Positions 36,649-46,631 of a stretch of DNA of 64,000 nucleotides are shown here, piece by piece. The translations under genes and the position numbers were made by a program. How positions within the stretch are numbered: the first letter of the stretch is position 1; every line of letters starts with the position of its first letter. The DNA lies in assembly GCA_018971775.1 (NCBI GenBank), contig JAGXAB010000011.1:1-64000 (forward strand), written 5' to 3'. The notes beneath the pieces were generated by a model that was given only the letters and a program-made list of their open reading frames with translations, was not told where the DNA came from and did not search any database. The DNA is from Cyanobacteria bacterium REEB67. Its GTDB lineage: Bacteria; Cyanobacteriota; Vampirovibrionia; Obscuribacterales; Obscuribacteraceae.

Positions 36649-36921
36649 CTTCCGGCCATCCTAAGCCTTTCTTGAGACTTCAGATGCATATTGAGACATA
36701 ACAGGCAGATGCCAAGGGCAAACTTTAAGATTTAGCTGCGGATTCTAGCGATCGGCTGAAATCCTGATGTCAGGGGAACAATACAAGAGGAGGGCCAATC
36801 AACCGAGGCACCCTCCAGCGAGCATCAAGTGCATCGAAAACCCAAAGACTATACCGGGCGGCATTTGATTTCTTATTTCTAATGACGGGCGCACCGCCCG
36901 CGGGGACAAAAGGCACCACTT
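36649..36921. other. Intergenic region between divergent ahcY and the secreted-protein gene
   Basis: No gene is supported here. A GC-rich hairpin CGGGCG-CAC-CGCCCG at 36886-36900 ends 21 nt before the ATG at 36922 and could affect its ribosome site. No clear TTGACA/TATAAT pair was found. Confidence 0.5.
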
Positions 36922-37581
36922 ATGGCGACTCTCAACAATCCGTTAGTGAAACTATCCCTGACTCTGTCAGCGATCTATCTACTAGGAGCGTCGATTTGCA
37001 TGCCTGCGGCAGCCCTGACCCTGAATGGTCGTTTGGAAACCAATCAAGCCTTGACTGGCGACAAGTGCGAAAACAATGGTGGCAGCGGCAATACCACCGC
37101 CCCCGCTGTCGGCAGGATGCAAAATGCAGCCCCCAGCGCAGCCCAGCTTGATCCAAACACCTTTCCCAGAGCCTATCAGGGCAACTGGGCCTGCCAGACG
37201 ACTGTGCTAAATTCCAGCGCTCCTGCCGTGCAGGCCGGTCAGGTAGTTACCTCCGAAGTAACCTTTTATCCGACGGCCAACGGTTTGATTAAAGCTCGCT
37301 GGACTCAGGCCGGCTGGGTGGAAACCCAGTCAGTGGCAGCCTCATTCGGCAAGAACAATGACGAAGCCAAATCGGATCGCACCACCTATTACTATAGCGA
37401 CAATACTCAGGGATCCTGGGCCGCTCGTGCCCGCGATCAATTTGCGTTAACCGCCCCTGATACCATCGAGGCCAAGAGTTACGTAGACCAATACATCGAT
37501 GGACAATATGTAGGTCGCTATCGCACGGTTTCGATATTGAAGAGAACGTCTACCGATACGCCTATCGCCGACGCGAATTGA
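36922..37581 (+). CDS. Secreted protein of unknown function
   Basis: A 219-residue precursor with a signal peptide (basic residue at 10, hydrophobic core LSLTLSAIYLLGASICM, likely cleavage after PAAA near residue 31). The mature part starts with a disordered Gly/Asn/Ala stretch containing C49 of KCENNGG, then a predicted beta-rich domain with YQGNWACQTTVLNS, VTFYPTANGLIKARWTQAGW and RTTYYYSDNTQGSW. Only two cysteines remain in the mature part and could form a disulfide. No family is recognised. The Shine-Dalgarno sequence is weak (AAAGG). A terminator follows at 37695. Confidence 0.7.
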   Translation: MATLNNPLVKLSLTLSAIYLLGASICMPAAALTLNGRLETNQALTGDKCENNGGSGNTTAPAVGRMQNAAPSAAQLDPNTFPRAYQGNWACQTTVLNSSAPAVQAGQVVTSEVTFYPTANGLIKARWTQAGWVETQSVAASFGKNNDEAKSDRTTYYYSDNTQGSWAARARDQFALTAPDTIEAKSYVDQYIDGQYVGRYRTVSILKRTSTDTPIADAN

Positions 37582-37694
37582 GCGCCTGATTTATCCCGGT
37601 CAAAAACAGCCATCTATATATAGGCAAAATATAGGCAATTATCGGGAAAATCCGCCGCCTCATCTAACGGTCTTTGAACACTTCAGTCCAAGGC

Positions 37695-37727
37695 AAAAGC
37701 CCCCGAGCACGAAGCACGGGGGCTTTC
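37695..37727. terminator. Terminator between the secreted-protein gene and eno
   Basis: A 10-bp stem AAAGCCCCCG / CGGGGGCTTT with an 11-nt loop; the A and T flanks suit both convergent genes, although the T-runs are short. Confidence 0.85.
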
Positions 37728-37777
37728 AAGCACAAACCTGCCAGGCCCTAGCGGCCGGTCAGCAAGCAATAGCCTCT

Positions 37778-39211
<1,434 letters not shown>

Positions 39212-39352
39212 TTACGCTTCTGAAATTTAGTTGGACCTCTCATTGATACAGCCCGAAATCATTGTCCAATTTGTCTAACTAAACGGTGTAATTGACGGCG
39301 TGGTTAATCGTAGTACTGTTCTTTTCGAAGAACCTAGAGTTGGCGGACAAAC

Positions 39353-39721
39353 ATGGGCAACTTACATGGTGGGAGTTTCCAGGCTATCCAGGAATATTTC
39401 CAACAGAAAGAATGCCGTTTCTGTTCTCATTCATTCACTTCCGACGGCATCCAATTATTGAGGGAAGAACCCGGAGTTTTGGTGGTACGCGTCACCTGCA
39501 AAACTTGCGGACATCCTCTTGGAGTAGCAATCGTCGGTACAACTCCTAAACCGACGCGCCCCCAGCCTCTGCATCCAAGAGACTGGACAAAACGTGACAA
39601 AGAGCGATTGGTGGGTCAACCGCCAATCACCTATGATGACGTGATCGCAGCACACCAGTTCTTCAAAGACCTGGACACCGACTGGCACAAGCACCTGCCC
39701 AAAACAGGGCGAGCCAGTTAG
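39353..39721 (+). CDS. Small zinc-ribbon protein, function unknown
   Basis: A 122-residue soluble protein. Two CxxC pairs (ECRFC near residue 21-24 and TCKTCGH near 49-52) frame a short beta region, as in a treble-clef or zinc-ribbon fold. A Pro-rich linker follows, then a C-terminal ITYDDVIAAHQFFKDLDTDWHKHL helix pair. The order 'ribbon then D-D-V-x-x-x-H helix' is like uncharacterised short proteins annotated in several phyla, but I cannot name a family. The Shine-Dalgarno sequence is poor. The 258 nt upstream contain the promoter-like element listed separately. Confidence 0.7.
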   Translation: MGNLHGGSFQAIQEYFQQKECRFCSHSFTSDGIQLLREEPGVLVVRVTCKTCGHPLGVAIVGTTPKPTRPQPLHPRDWTKRDKERLVGQPPITYDDVIAAHQFFKDLDTDWHKHLPKTGRAS

Positions 39722-39871
39722 TAAACATATTCAGCCCGAAACTGAAACTCCTCTAATAACTGCCTTTACCTAATCCAGAAAAGTCAAGAAAATAGAGTTC
39801 ACATTGAAAGACCGAGCAGCAGTGCCCGGTCTTTTGTTGTTTGCATCTTCGAAAACTGCCACAATAGGATT

Positions 39872-41485
39872 ATGTTCCCAGACGAAAAGCGACTCGCTCC
39901 AATAATCACCAAGCAAGCCCCCGACACGGTGGTTGGTTGGTACTTTCCCAATTCCTACGAGATAGGCATGTCCGGCCTCGGCTACCAGCTTGTCTGGTGG
40001 CTTCTCGAGCAGGACGTCCGCCTGGAAGTTAAGCGCGGTTTTCTCGACCAGGCCGAAGCGGGCATCGAGGCAAGCCAATTGATTGGCTTCACGGTCTCCT
40101 GGGAGCTTGATTTCATCAATATCTTGAATATCCTCAAAAAACACGATATCCCGGCCATGACAAAAGACCGCGGCGGTCTTGACCAACATGCTCTCGTCTT
40201 CGGTGGCGGTCCGGTGCTCAGTGCCAATCCAGAACCGTTCGCCGATTTTTTTGACGTGATCTTGCTCGGTGACGCCGAAGCAGTAGTGCCCGCTTTTGCC
40301 GAAGCCTGGCAAAAAGTGAAAGATAAAGCCAGTCGGCAAGAGTGCTTGCGTGAGCTGGCAAAAACGCCGGGCATATATGTGCCGTCGCTCTATGAGATCT
40401 CTTACGAGGGAGAAGTCGGACCGATAACGGAGATCAAAACGATCTACGATGACACGCCAAAAGTAGTCGCCAAGCAGGTTTTTGCCACGCCGGACAATTA
40501 TGCAGCGCACACGCAGATACTGAGCAGTGCCACCGCCTGGAGTGACACATTTTTGATCGAAATCGTCCGCTCCTGCCCTCAAGAATGTCGATTTTGTCTG
40601 GCCAGCTTTTTGACCCGCCCTTTTCGTGCCACCACCGTCGACACCATTATGAAACGCATCGAGGAAGCTTTGCGCTACACCAAACGGGTCGGTTTGCTCG
40701 GTCCATCAGTAACCGAACATCCTCATTTCCAGGAGCTGGCCGATCGCTTGCTTGCCACTCCCGATATCGAGCTGACGATAGCTTCGGTGCGCGCCGATAC
40801 GATTACCGCCGAAATTCTCGACACTTTGCACAGACTTGGCCAGCGTTCGGTGACGATCGCCATCGAATCGGGCTCGGAGCGTCTGCGGTCGATCATGAAA
40901 AAAAATCTGAGCGAAGCCGAAATTCTAAGCGCCGTCGATTTGATCGACAAGAGCGGCTTGAAGGGCGTCAAATTTTACGGCATCGTCGGCTTACCCCACG
41001 AAACCCAGAACGACCTCGAGGAAACAGTGCGACTGCTTACCCTGCTCAAGAAGAAGCACCGCCGCCTCAAATTTGTCTTTGGTGTTTCCTCCTTCGTGCC
41101 CAAGGCGCAAACACCTTATCAATGGGAAGGGCGCGACCGGGATTGCGCTAAAAAACTAGAGTATTTGCGCAAAAATCTGGCCAAGCTAGGCATCGAAATG
41201 CGACCGGAAAGTCTCAACTGGTCTGATATCCAGGCTCTGATTTCGCGCGGCGATCGCCGCCTCAACAAGGCCCTTCTGGCGATCGCCGATTCTGAGGGCA
41301 ATCTCGGCGCCTGGAAAAGATTGCTGCGCAGGCCCCCGGCCAATACCCCCGGACTGGACTATTACGCCTTCCGCCGCATTCCCGCCGCCGAAACATTGCC
41401 CTGGTCGCATCTTGTCGACTCAAACCGCACCGACTACTTGCAAAAGCATGCCCAGGCCGCCGCCCTCGAACCAGCTCTTCAATAG
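39872..41485 (+). CDS. Radical SAM protein with N-terminal Rossmann (B12-binding-like) domain
   Basis: A 537-residue protein. Residues 1-140 form a B12-binding-like Rossmann domain without the DxHxxG cobalamin motif (SQLIGFTVSWELDF, ALVFGGGPVLSANPEPFADF). The radical SAM core starts with C235, C239 and C242 (CPQECRFC), followed by TIASVRADTIT, VTIAIESGSERLR and KFYGIVGLPHET. The C-terminal part resembles the enzymes grouped as TIGR03960-type proteins and includes FSSFVPKAQTPYQW-like sequence. The substrate is unknown; relatives act on tRNA or small molecules. An AGGA lies very close to the ATG. Confidence 0.87.
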   Translation: MFPDEKRLAPIITKQAPDTVVGWYFPNSYEIGMSGLGYQLVWWLLEQDVRLEVKRGFLDQAEAGIEASQLIGFTVSWELDFINILNILKKHDIPAMTKDRGGLDQHALVFGGGPVLSANPEPFADFFDVILLGDAEAVVPAFAEAWQKVKDKASRQECLRELAKTPGIYVPSLYEISYEGEVGPITEIKTIYDDTPKVVAKQVFATPDNYAAHTQILSSATAWSDTFLIEIVRSCPQECRFCLASFLTRPFRATTVDTIMKRIEEALRYTKRVGLLGPSVTEHPHFQELADRLLATPDIELTIASVRADTITAEILDTLHRLGQRSVTIAIESGSERLRSIMKKNLSEAEILSAVDLIDKSGLKGVKFYGIVGLPHETQNDLEETVRLLTLLKKKHRRLKFVFGVSSFVPKAQTPYQWEGRDRDCAKKLEYLRKNLAKLGIEMRPESLNWSDIQALISRGDRRLNKALLAIADSEGNLGAWKRLLRRPPANTPGLDYYAFRRIPAAETLPWSHLVDSNRTDYLQKHAQAAALEPALQ

Positions 41486-41640
41486 ATTTTGGTATGTAAT
41501 CGTCCACAAAATAATCCCGCCCACTAAGATCTAAAATCCGTAGGAAAAGGGTCTCAAAGCAGATACACTAGGCTATAAACATAGCCAGAAAAGAGGGACG
41601 GCGGTCTCATCTTGTCACCCTGGAAAGGCGAGGAGTTGTC

Positions 41641-42609
41641 ATGGATAAATCCGTTGTGCTCGATCCCACCGTTCAAAATCGGATCAGCGAACTAATCAAA
41701 CCGATCGCCGAAGATCTATTGTCCGGCGCCGCCGAAATCGCCCTCAGGGCGATTACCGTTTTTCAAAGCGTCCTGGCTAATAGCGAAAACGACCTCCCCC
41801 AGCTTGCTCAGAGAAAGGCCGCGCTTACCTATACGGCCACAACCCTCATCGACGTACAGCCGGCCATGGCCCCTCTCTTCCATCTGGGCAATGACGTTTT
41901 GATCGCCATCGAACCGGCCACAAGCCTGGAAGAGCTCGCCGATCGGTGCGAAGGAGCCCTGACCAAGTTTGAGAAGATGCTTTGCGCCTCAGCCGCCACC
42001 ATTGCCGATATCGCCTACGATCTTATCGATCCAGGCGAGCTCATCTTTGCTTATTCGTTCAGCTCGACAGTTGTCAGTTGTCTTTTGAACGCCCGCGCCC
42101 GTGGCCGTTTCTTCCGCGTCGTCTGCACCGAGGCCAGACCGAGCATGGAAGGTCGCAAGCTCGCCTCGAGGCTGACATCTGGCGGCATCGAAGTAATCCA
42201 CACCTTCGACAACGCCATGGGTCTGGTCCTGGGCAACTGCAGCGCCGCCTTCATGGGTTGCGATTGCATCGCCCGTCCCGGCGTCGTCAACAAGGTTGGC
42301 TCCTGGATGCTGGCTGTCGCATGTCGCGAGCTCGGCGTACCCCTCTACGCCCTTTCCGGCACAGAAAAATTCATCACCGATGAGCGCATGTTCGAATTCG
42401 AGCGCCATGAGCGTCCCGGCATCGAAGTCTGGGACAATGCCCCCAAAGGCGTTGCCATCCTCAATCAACAGTTCGATCTGGTGCCCTTCAATTTATTGTC
42501 CGGCCTGGTCACCGAGAAAGGCATCTTGAAAGAGTCCGACATCGAGCCCTATCTCTCCAACTTCCCAGTCCATAAGGCCTTAAAGATGGCACCGGCCGAA
42601 GTTTCCTGA
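41641..42609 (+). CDS. eIF2B-alpha/beta/delta-like sugar-phosphate isomerase family protein
   Basis: A 322-residue member of the family holding MtnA, ribose-1,5-bisphosphate isomerase and eIF2B subunits. The N-terminal helical domain spans about 1-130. The Rossmann part has FRVVCTEARPSMEGRKLA, MGCDCIARPGVVNKVGSWMLAVAC and VPLYALSGTEKF. The Cys of VVCTEARP and Asp of GCDCI occupy positions like the catalytic pair of MtnA and ribose-1,5-bisphosphate isomerase (inference by pattern). AGGAG precedes the ATG. It begins a tight three-gene run with a membrane metallophosphoesterase (1-nt gap) and a GT87 protein. Confidence 0.82.
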   Translation: MDKSVVLDPTVQNRISELIKPIAEDLLSGAAEIALRAITVFQSVLANSENDLPQLAQRKAALTYTATTLIDVQPAMAPLFHLGNDVLIAIEPATSLEELADRCEGALTKFEKMLCASAATIADIAYDLIDPGELIFAYSFSSTVVSCLLNARARGRFFRVVCTEARPSMEGRKLASRLTSGGIEVIHTFDNAMGLVLGNCSAAFMGCDCIARPGVVNKVGSWMLAVACRELGVPLYALSGTEKFITDERMFEFERHERPGIEVWDNAPKGVAILNQQFDLVPFNLLSGLVTEKGILKESDIEPYLSNFPVHKALKMAPAEVS

Positions 42610-42610
42610 G

Positions 42611-43717
42611 ATGACCTTTGAAGTAGAGCATGCAGGCAGCATCGGCCTCTATCTCTTTATACTGGTCGCCACGATTGCCTCGATGGCCGTATTTTTCTAC
42701 AAATACTGCCAAAAACCTCTGATCTATCTGGCCGGACTTCTCGTTTACGGCCTGGTCGCTCTGCTCTTTGCCGTGCAGCTTGCTCCGGAAGCTTTTGAGA
42801 TCGTCAATCTCGCCGCCTACGGCATCTTCATCGGCGGCCCGATCATTCTTCTGATTGCCGTCTATACAGCCAGACGCGGTAAGCTTCTGATTTCGGCCGG
42901 CTTCTATCTTTTCCTGGCACTGCTCGTGGTGGCAGTCGGTATAGACGCTTTTCTCGTCGAGCCCCATCTCCTGGAAAATTCCTACCAGACGATCAAAAGC
43001 GACAAAATCAAGAAACCAATAAAGATTGCCGTGCTGTCCGATCTGCAGACCGACCACGTTAACTCTTACGATCAAGAGGCGCTCAAAAGAGTGCTCGCCG
43101 AAAAGCCGGACCTGATTCTCATGCCCGGTGACTACGTACAATGCCTGACCGATGACAAACAGATAGCCGAGGTGATTCGCTTCCGCGACATGCTCCGCCG
43201 CTTAGGCTTCGGCGCCCCTGGCGGTGCTTACGCCGTGCGCGGTAATGCCGAGCCTGACGGCTGGACGGTAGAGTTCGAAAAAACCGGGGTGACCGCCAAT
43301 GAAAAAACCAGCCTCTACAAAAGTCTTGACCTGGACATCACCGCCCTCAGCTTTGCCGATTCTTTTAATACCGCTTACAAATACAAGCATCTCGATGATG
43401 GCCGGTTTCAAATAATCTTCGGCCACGGTCCAGACTTTGCCCTGGCTCATCCGCAGGCTGACCTGCTGATCGCCGGTCACACCCACGGCGGTCAGGTACG
43501 CTTGCCGGGCATCGGTCCAATCCTCACTCTCAGCAAAGTACCGCGGTCCTGGGCCGCCGGTCGTACCGAGATCGATCCGGCCACCACCTTGATCGTCTCC
43601 CGCGGTGTCGGCATGGAGCGGCGCTATGCGCCGAGATTGCGCTTCCTCTGTCGCCCACAGCTGGTCTTCATTACTCTCATACCGGCCCATCCCGCGAGTG
43701 CGGACAAAATAAGATAA
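42611..43717 (+). CDS. Membrane metallophosphoesterase (YkuE/YaeI-like)
   Basis: A 368-residue protein with four N-terminal transmembrane helices (residues 8-112) and a C-terminal calcineurin-like phosphoesterase domain. Metal ligands: AVLSDLQTDH (the usual DxH appears as DLQ), MPGDYV, VRGNAEPDG (usual GNHD/E), IFGHGPD and IAGHTHGGQ. Two of the five signatures carry unusual residues, though the overall pattern is kept. The active site probably faces the periplasm. Relatives act on lipid A precursors or glycerophosphodiesters. It overlaps the GT87 start by 1 nt (TAATG). Confidence 0.85.
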   Translation: MTFEVEHAGSIGLYLFILVATIASMAVFFYKYCQKPLIYLAGLLVYGLVALLFAVQLAPEAFEIVNLAAYGIFIGGPIILLIAVYTARRGKLLISAGFYLFLALLVVAVGIDAFLVEPHLLENSYQTIKSDKIKKPIKIAVLSDLQTDHVNSYDQEALKRVLAEKPDLILMPGDYVQCLTDDKQIAEVIRFRDMLRRLGFGAPGGAYAVRGNAEPDGWTVEFEKTGVTANEKTSLYKSLDLDITALSFADSFNTAYKYKHLDDGRFQIIFGHGPDFALAHPQADLLIAGHTHGGQVRLPGIGPILTLSKVPRSWAAGRTEIDPATTLIVSRGVGMERRYAPRLRFLCRPQLVFITLIPAHPASADKIR

Positions 43718-45174
43718 TGGTGGACGACGGACCGATGACAGAGCCAGAGACAGGGCCAGCGCAGACAGCCGGCAAAACGGGGCCGGGGCAGGTAACAGGC
43801 CTCTTGATCGATCTGCTCTTTGTGCTCGTCACCCTCTTGCCCGGTTTGATTTTTCTCGGCCATACAGGCGAACTAATAAAAAATTCGGCGACGGTCTGGA
43901 CACTTAAAAACGGCGTCTTCCACCACTTCGACTTCGTCAGCTTCTACGCTTGCGGAGCGATGATTTTGCACGGTCAGGCCCGAGACGTCTACGATACGAC
44001 AGCACAGCTGACCTGGTACAACCATGTGATCGCTCCGGCGAGCGTGCCTTATACAAACTTTTTACAGCATGTCCCCTATGTCTTTTCTTTCCTGCCACTA
44101 CTGGCGATGCTGCCCCTGCGAACTTCTTACCTAGCCTGGATCGCGGCCTCCGGCGGCTTTGCCCTGGCCGGGACGGCGCTGCTGCGCTTCGCCAAAGCTC
44201 GGTCTTTACCGCTCAACGTGCTCGATACGGCGATTTTCACCCTGCTCATGCTCACTTCACTGCCGGGCAATTTCTGCCTGCTGGACGGTCAGATCAGCTG
44301 GTTCTATTTTTTCGTCCTCGCCCTCTTTACGCTGGCTTTTTTGCAGGGACGGCAACTCACAGCCGGGCTGAGCCTGGCTGTATTGTCGATCAAACCTCAA
44401 TATTTCCTCTTCATGCTTTTACCGCTGATCTTTACCAAAAAGAAAAAGGCTCTGCTGGTCTGCGCCATAGCCCTTCTCTTACTTGTCGTTTTTGCCGGTT
44501 TGACGATTGGCTTTCAAAACGTCTGGCACTATCCGCAGGTCTTGCTGCACGGAGAAGCAGCCGAGCACTTCGCCCTGGAAAAGCCCAAGTCGATGTTGTC
44601 GGTGCGCGGGCCGCTATCCATCCTTTTGCCAAACAAACAGGCCCTCATCCTCTGCTTCGTCGCCGAAATCTTTGCTCTTGGCGCCTGCGCCATAATGTGG
44701 CGCCAGGCAGAATTTGAAAGCACAGGAAGCACAAGGCATGAGCGCAGGAAGAACCTGGCGGCTGAAGATGGCGCGCCCGAAAGGCGCAAGAGAATGCTCG
44801 TCATTACCCAGATCTCCATGCTTGTGGCCAGCGCCCATTTCTATTTGTACGAAGGCCTGCTCATGGCCGTCCCGGCCTTGCTCAGCCTGCCTTCCTGGCG
44901 ACCGACCCTGGCCGCCAGACTAGCTTCTTCGCACTCGCAAGCCCTGCTCAATTTACTCTTTCTGGCCTTCCCTTTAGCCAATCTGATCATCTTGCTAGGC
45001 GCACCGACACTGGCGGGCCTGATACTGCCGGCGCCACTACTGACAGCCACCGAAGACAATGGCATAAAGGGCAATCTCTTTGTCTATGTCTGCCTGTTTT
45101 TATACAACGCAGCCATTCTAGCTGCTTCAATAAGCGGAACGACCATGCTTAGCCGCGGATCCGGGCAAAAGTAA
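43717..45174 (+). CDS. GT87-family (DUF2029) membrane glycosyltransferase
   Basis: A 485-residue polytopic protein with nine to eleven transmembrane helices. The membrane part begins at about residue 27 after a polar Pro/Gly-rich N-terminus. The first large loop has FHHFDFVSFYACGAMILHG, and the IKPQYFLFML segment in a later loop is typical of GT87 enzymes, which use polyprenyl-phosphate sugar donors such as PIMs and arabinomannan mannosyltransferases. A charged cytoplasmic loop lies near 340-370 (RHERRKNLAAEDGAPERRKR). Start and stop overlap the preceding phosphoesterase. It converges with gdh with no clear terminator. Confidence 0.82.
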   Translation: MVDDGPMTEPETGPAQTAGKTGPGQVTGLLIDLLFVLVTLLPGLIFLGHTGELIKNSATVWTLKNGVFHHFDFVSFYACGAMILHGQARDVYDTTAQLTWYNHVIAPASVPYTNFLQHVPYVFSFLPLLAMLPLRTSYLAWIAASGGFALAGTALLRFAKARSLPLNVLDTAIFTLLMLTSLPGNFCLLDGQISWFYFFVLALFTLAFLQGRQLTAGLSLAVLSIKPQYFLFMLLPLIFTKKKKALLVCAIALLLLVVFAGLTIGFQNVWHYPQVLLHGEAAEHFALEKPKSMLSVRGPLSILLPNKQALILCFVAEIFALGACAIMWRQAEFESTGSTRHERRKNLAAEDGAPERRKRMLVITQISMLVASAHFYLYEGLLMAVPALLSLPSWRPTLAARLASSHSQALLNLLFLAFPLANLIILLGAPTLAGLILPAPLLTATEDNGIKGNLFVYVCLFLYNAAILAASISGTTMLSRGSGQK

Positions 45175-45258
45175 GAGGGCGGGCCCGGGACTTCAGTCTC
45201 CGATCCGCCGCTGCATTACCGACACGCTAAGCGCCGCTTTTAACTGCGTCCTGACTTC

Positions 45259-46554
45259 CTACGGATAGAGACCGCGCATCTTTCGCGCTTCGACGATACG
45301 CTCGACGGCAATGCTCATCGCCGCCATGCGCAGAGAGATTTTCTCTTCAGTAGAGCGGGTGAAGACGCGCGTGCAGACTTCGTTAACGAGCTGATCGAGG
45401 CGCTGATAGACCTCCTCTTCCGTCCAGAAGAGATGCATCAAACCCTGCACCCATTCGAAATAACCGACGGTGACGCCGGCGGCGTTAGCGAGGATGTCTG
45501 GGACGACAATCACCCCTTTGGCATCGAGCACGTCATCGGCATTGGGCGTGGTCGGGGCGTTAGCGCCCTCTACGACGACTTTGCACTTGAGATTGTCGGC
45601 GTTACCGGCGTGCAGCTGATTTGATACCGCGCACGGTGCAAGGATGTCGCATTCGAGCTCGAGCAGTTCTTCGTTGGTCACTTTGTCAGCATCGGCAAAT
45701 TCGTACATATTGCCTTGCTTCTCGATATGCTGCATCAGGTCCTCGATAGCGAGGCCCTTCTTGTTGTAGAGACCGCCATAAGCATCGGATACACCGACCA
45801 CTTTGAAGCCGGCACTGGTCAGATTGCGGGCGACAGCGGAGCCGACATTGCCCAATCCCTGAATAATCACCGAAGGCGAATCGCCCTTCAAATTGGCAAA
45901 GGTCGCCGCTCTCTTGGCGGCCAGGGCGACGCCATAGCCTGTCGATTGCAGCACGCCGAGCGAGCCGCCGATTGACTGCGGCTTACCGGTGACGATCGAG
46001 GGCACGGTATAGCCTATATTGACGCTATAGGTGTCCATGATCCAGGCCATGGTCTGTTCGTCGGTATTGAGGTCGGGACCGGCAATGTCCTGGGTCGGTC
46101 CGATCAATTCCAAAATTTCGGAAGTATAGCGCCGCGTGATGCGCTCAAGCTCTCCACTGCTCAGATCGCCGGGGTTGAGGCGGATACCGCCATGGGCACC
46201 ACCGAAGGGCAGATTCATCAAAGAGCATTTCCAGGTCATGAGCATGGCCATCGATGCCACCTGACCAAGAGTAACGTCACCGTGGAAGCGCAGACCGCCC
46301 TTGCCGGGTCCGAGCGCCAGATCGTGGTGGACGCGATAACCCATAAAGGTCTGCACCGTACCATCATCCATGCGAGCCGGCACGACAACCGAAAGAGAAC
46401 GCTTGGGGTGCCGCATCGGCTCGACCGTATTGGCGTCTAGCTTGAGATGGACCGCAGTCTTGTCAAGACGCTTCTGGGCGTTCTTGAAGTCCTGGGTTTC
46501 CCATTCGTTGACGATGGCATTGCCAAAGCCCTTACTGTCAGTCGCAGTTCCCAT
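45259..46554 (-). CDS. Glutamate dehydrogenase-family protein with His at the catalytic Lys position
   Basis: A 431-residue Glu/Leu/Phe/Val dehydrogenase. K85 of GPGKGGLRFH and K109 of MTWKCSLMNL match two conserved substrate lysines and D161 (AGPDLNTDE) the catalytic Asp, but the active-site Lys of PFGGAKGG is His121 (PFGGAHGG, codon CAT). The NAD domain has GLGNVGSAVARNL and VSDAYGG, suggesting NAD rather than NADP. GGAGGA precedes the ATG. It is last in an M50B-ftcD-gdh run, so the expected role is glutamate catabolism after histidine breakdown; the His may alter or abolish activity. Confidence 0.88.
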   Translation of the reverse strand: MGTATDSKGFGNAIVNEWETQDFKNAQKRLDKTAVHLKLDANTVEPMRHPKRSLSVVVPARMDDGTVQTFMGYRVHHDLALGPGKGGLRFHGDVTLGQVASMAMLMTWKCSLMNLPFGGAHGGIRLNPGDLSSGELERITRRYTSEILELIGPTQDIAGPDLNTDEQTMAWIMDTYSVNIGYTVPSIVTGKPQSIGGSLGVLQSTGYGVALAAKRAATFANLKGDSPSVIIQGLGNVGSAVARNLTSAGFKVVGVSDAYGGLYNKKGLAIEDLMQHIEKQGNMYEFADADKVTNEELLELECDILAPCAVSNQLHAGNADNLKCKVVVEGANAPTTPNADDVLDAKGVIVVPDILANAAGVTVGYFEWVQGLMHLFWTEEEVYQRLDQLVNEVCTRVFTRSTEEKISLRMAAMSIAVERIVEARKMRGLYP

Positions 46555-46631
46555 GATTCCTCCGGTTGAGCAACAGGTTGAGTTTGAAATTGTAGCCCTT
46601 TAAGAGCCGAACACGGCAAATTAGTCTTGAA

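Noticed and set aside
36882-37151. Alternative 89-residue frame overlapping the secreted protein
   Set aside because: It overlaps the signal-peptide gene in another frame and has no signature. The frame starting at 36922 has a clear export signal.
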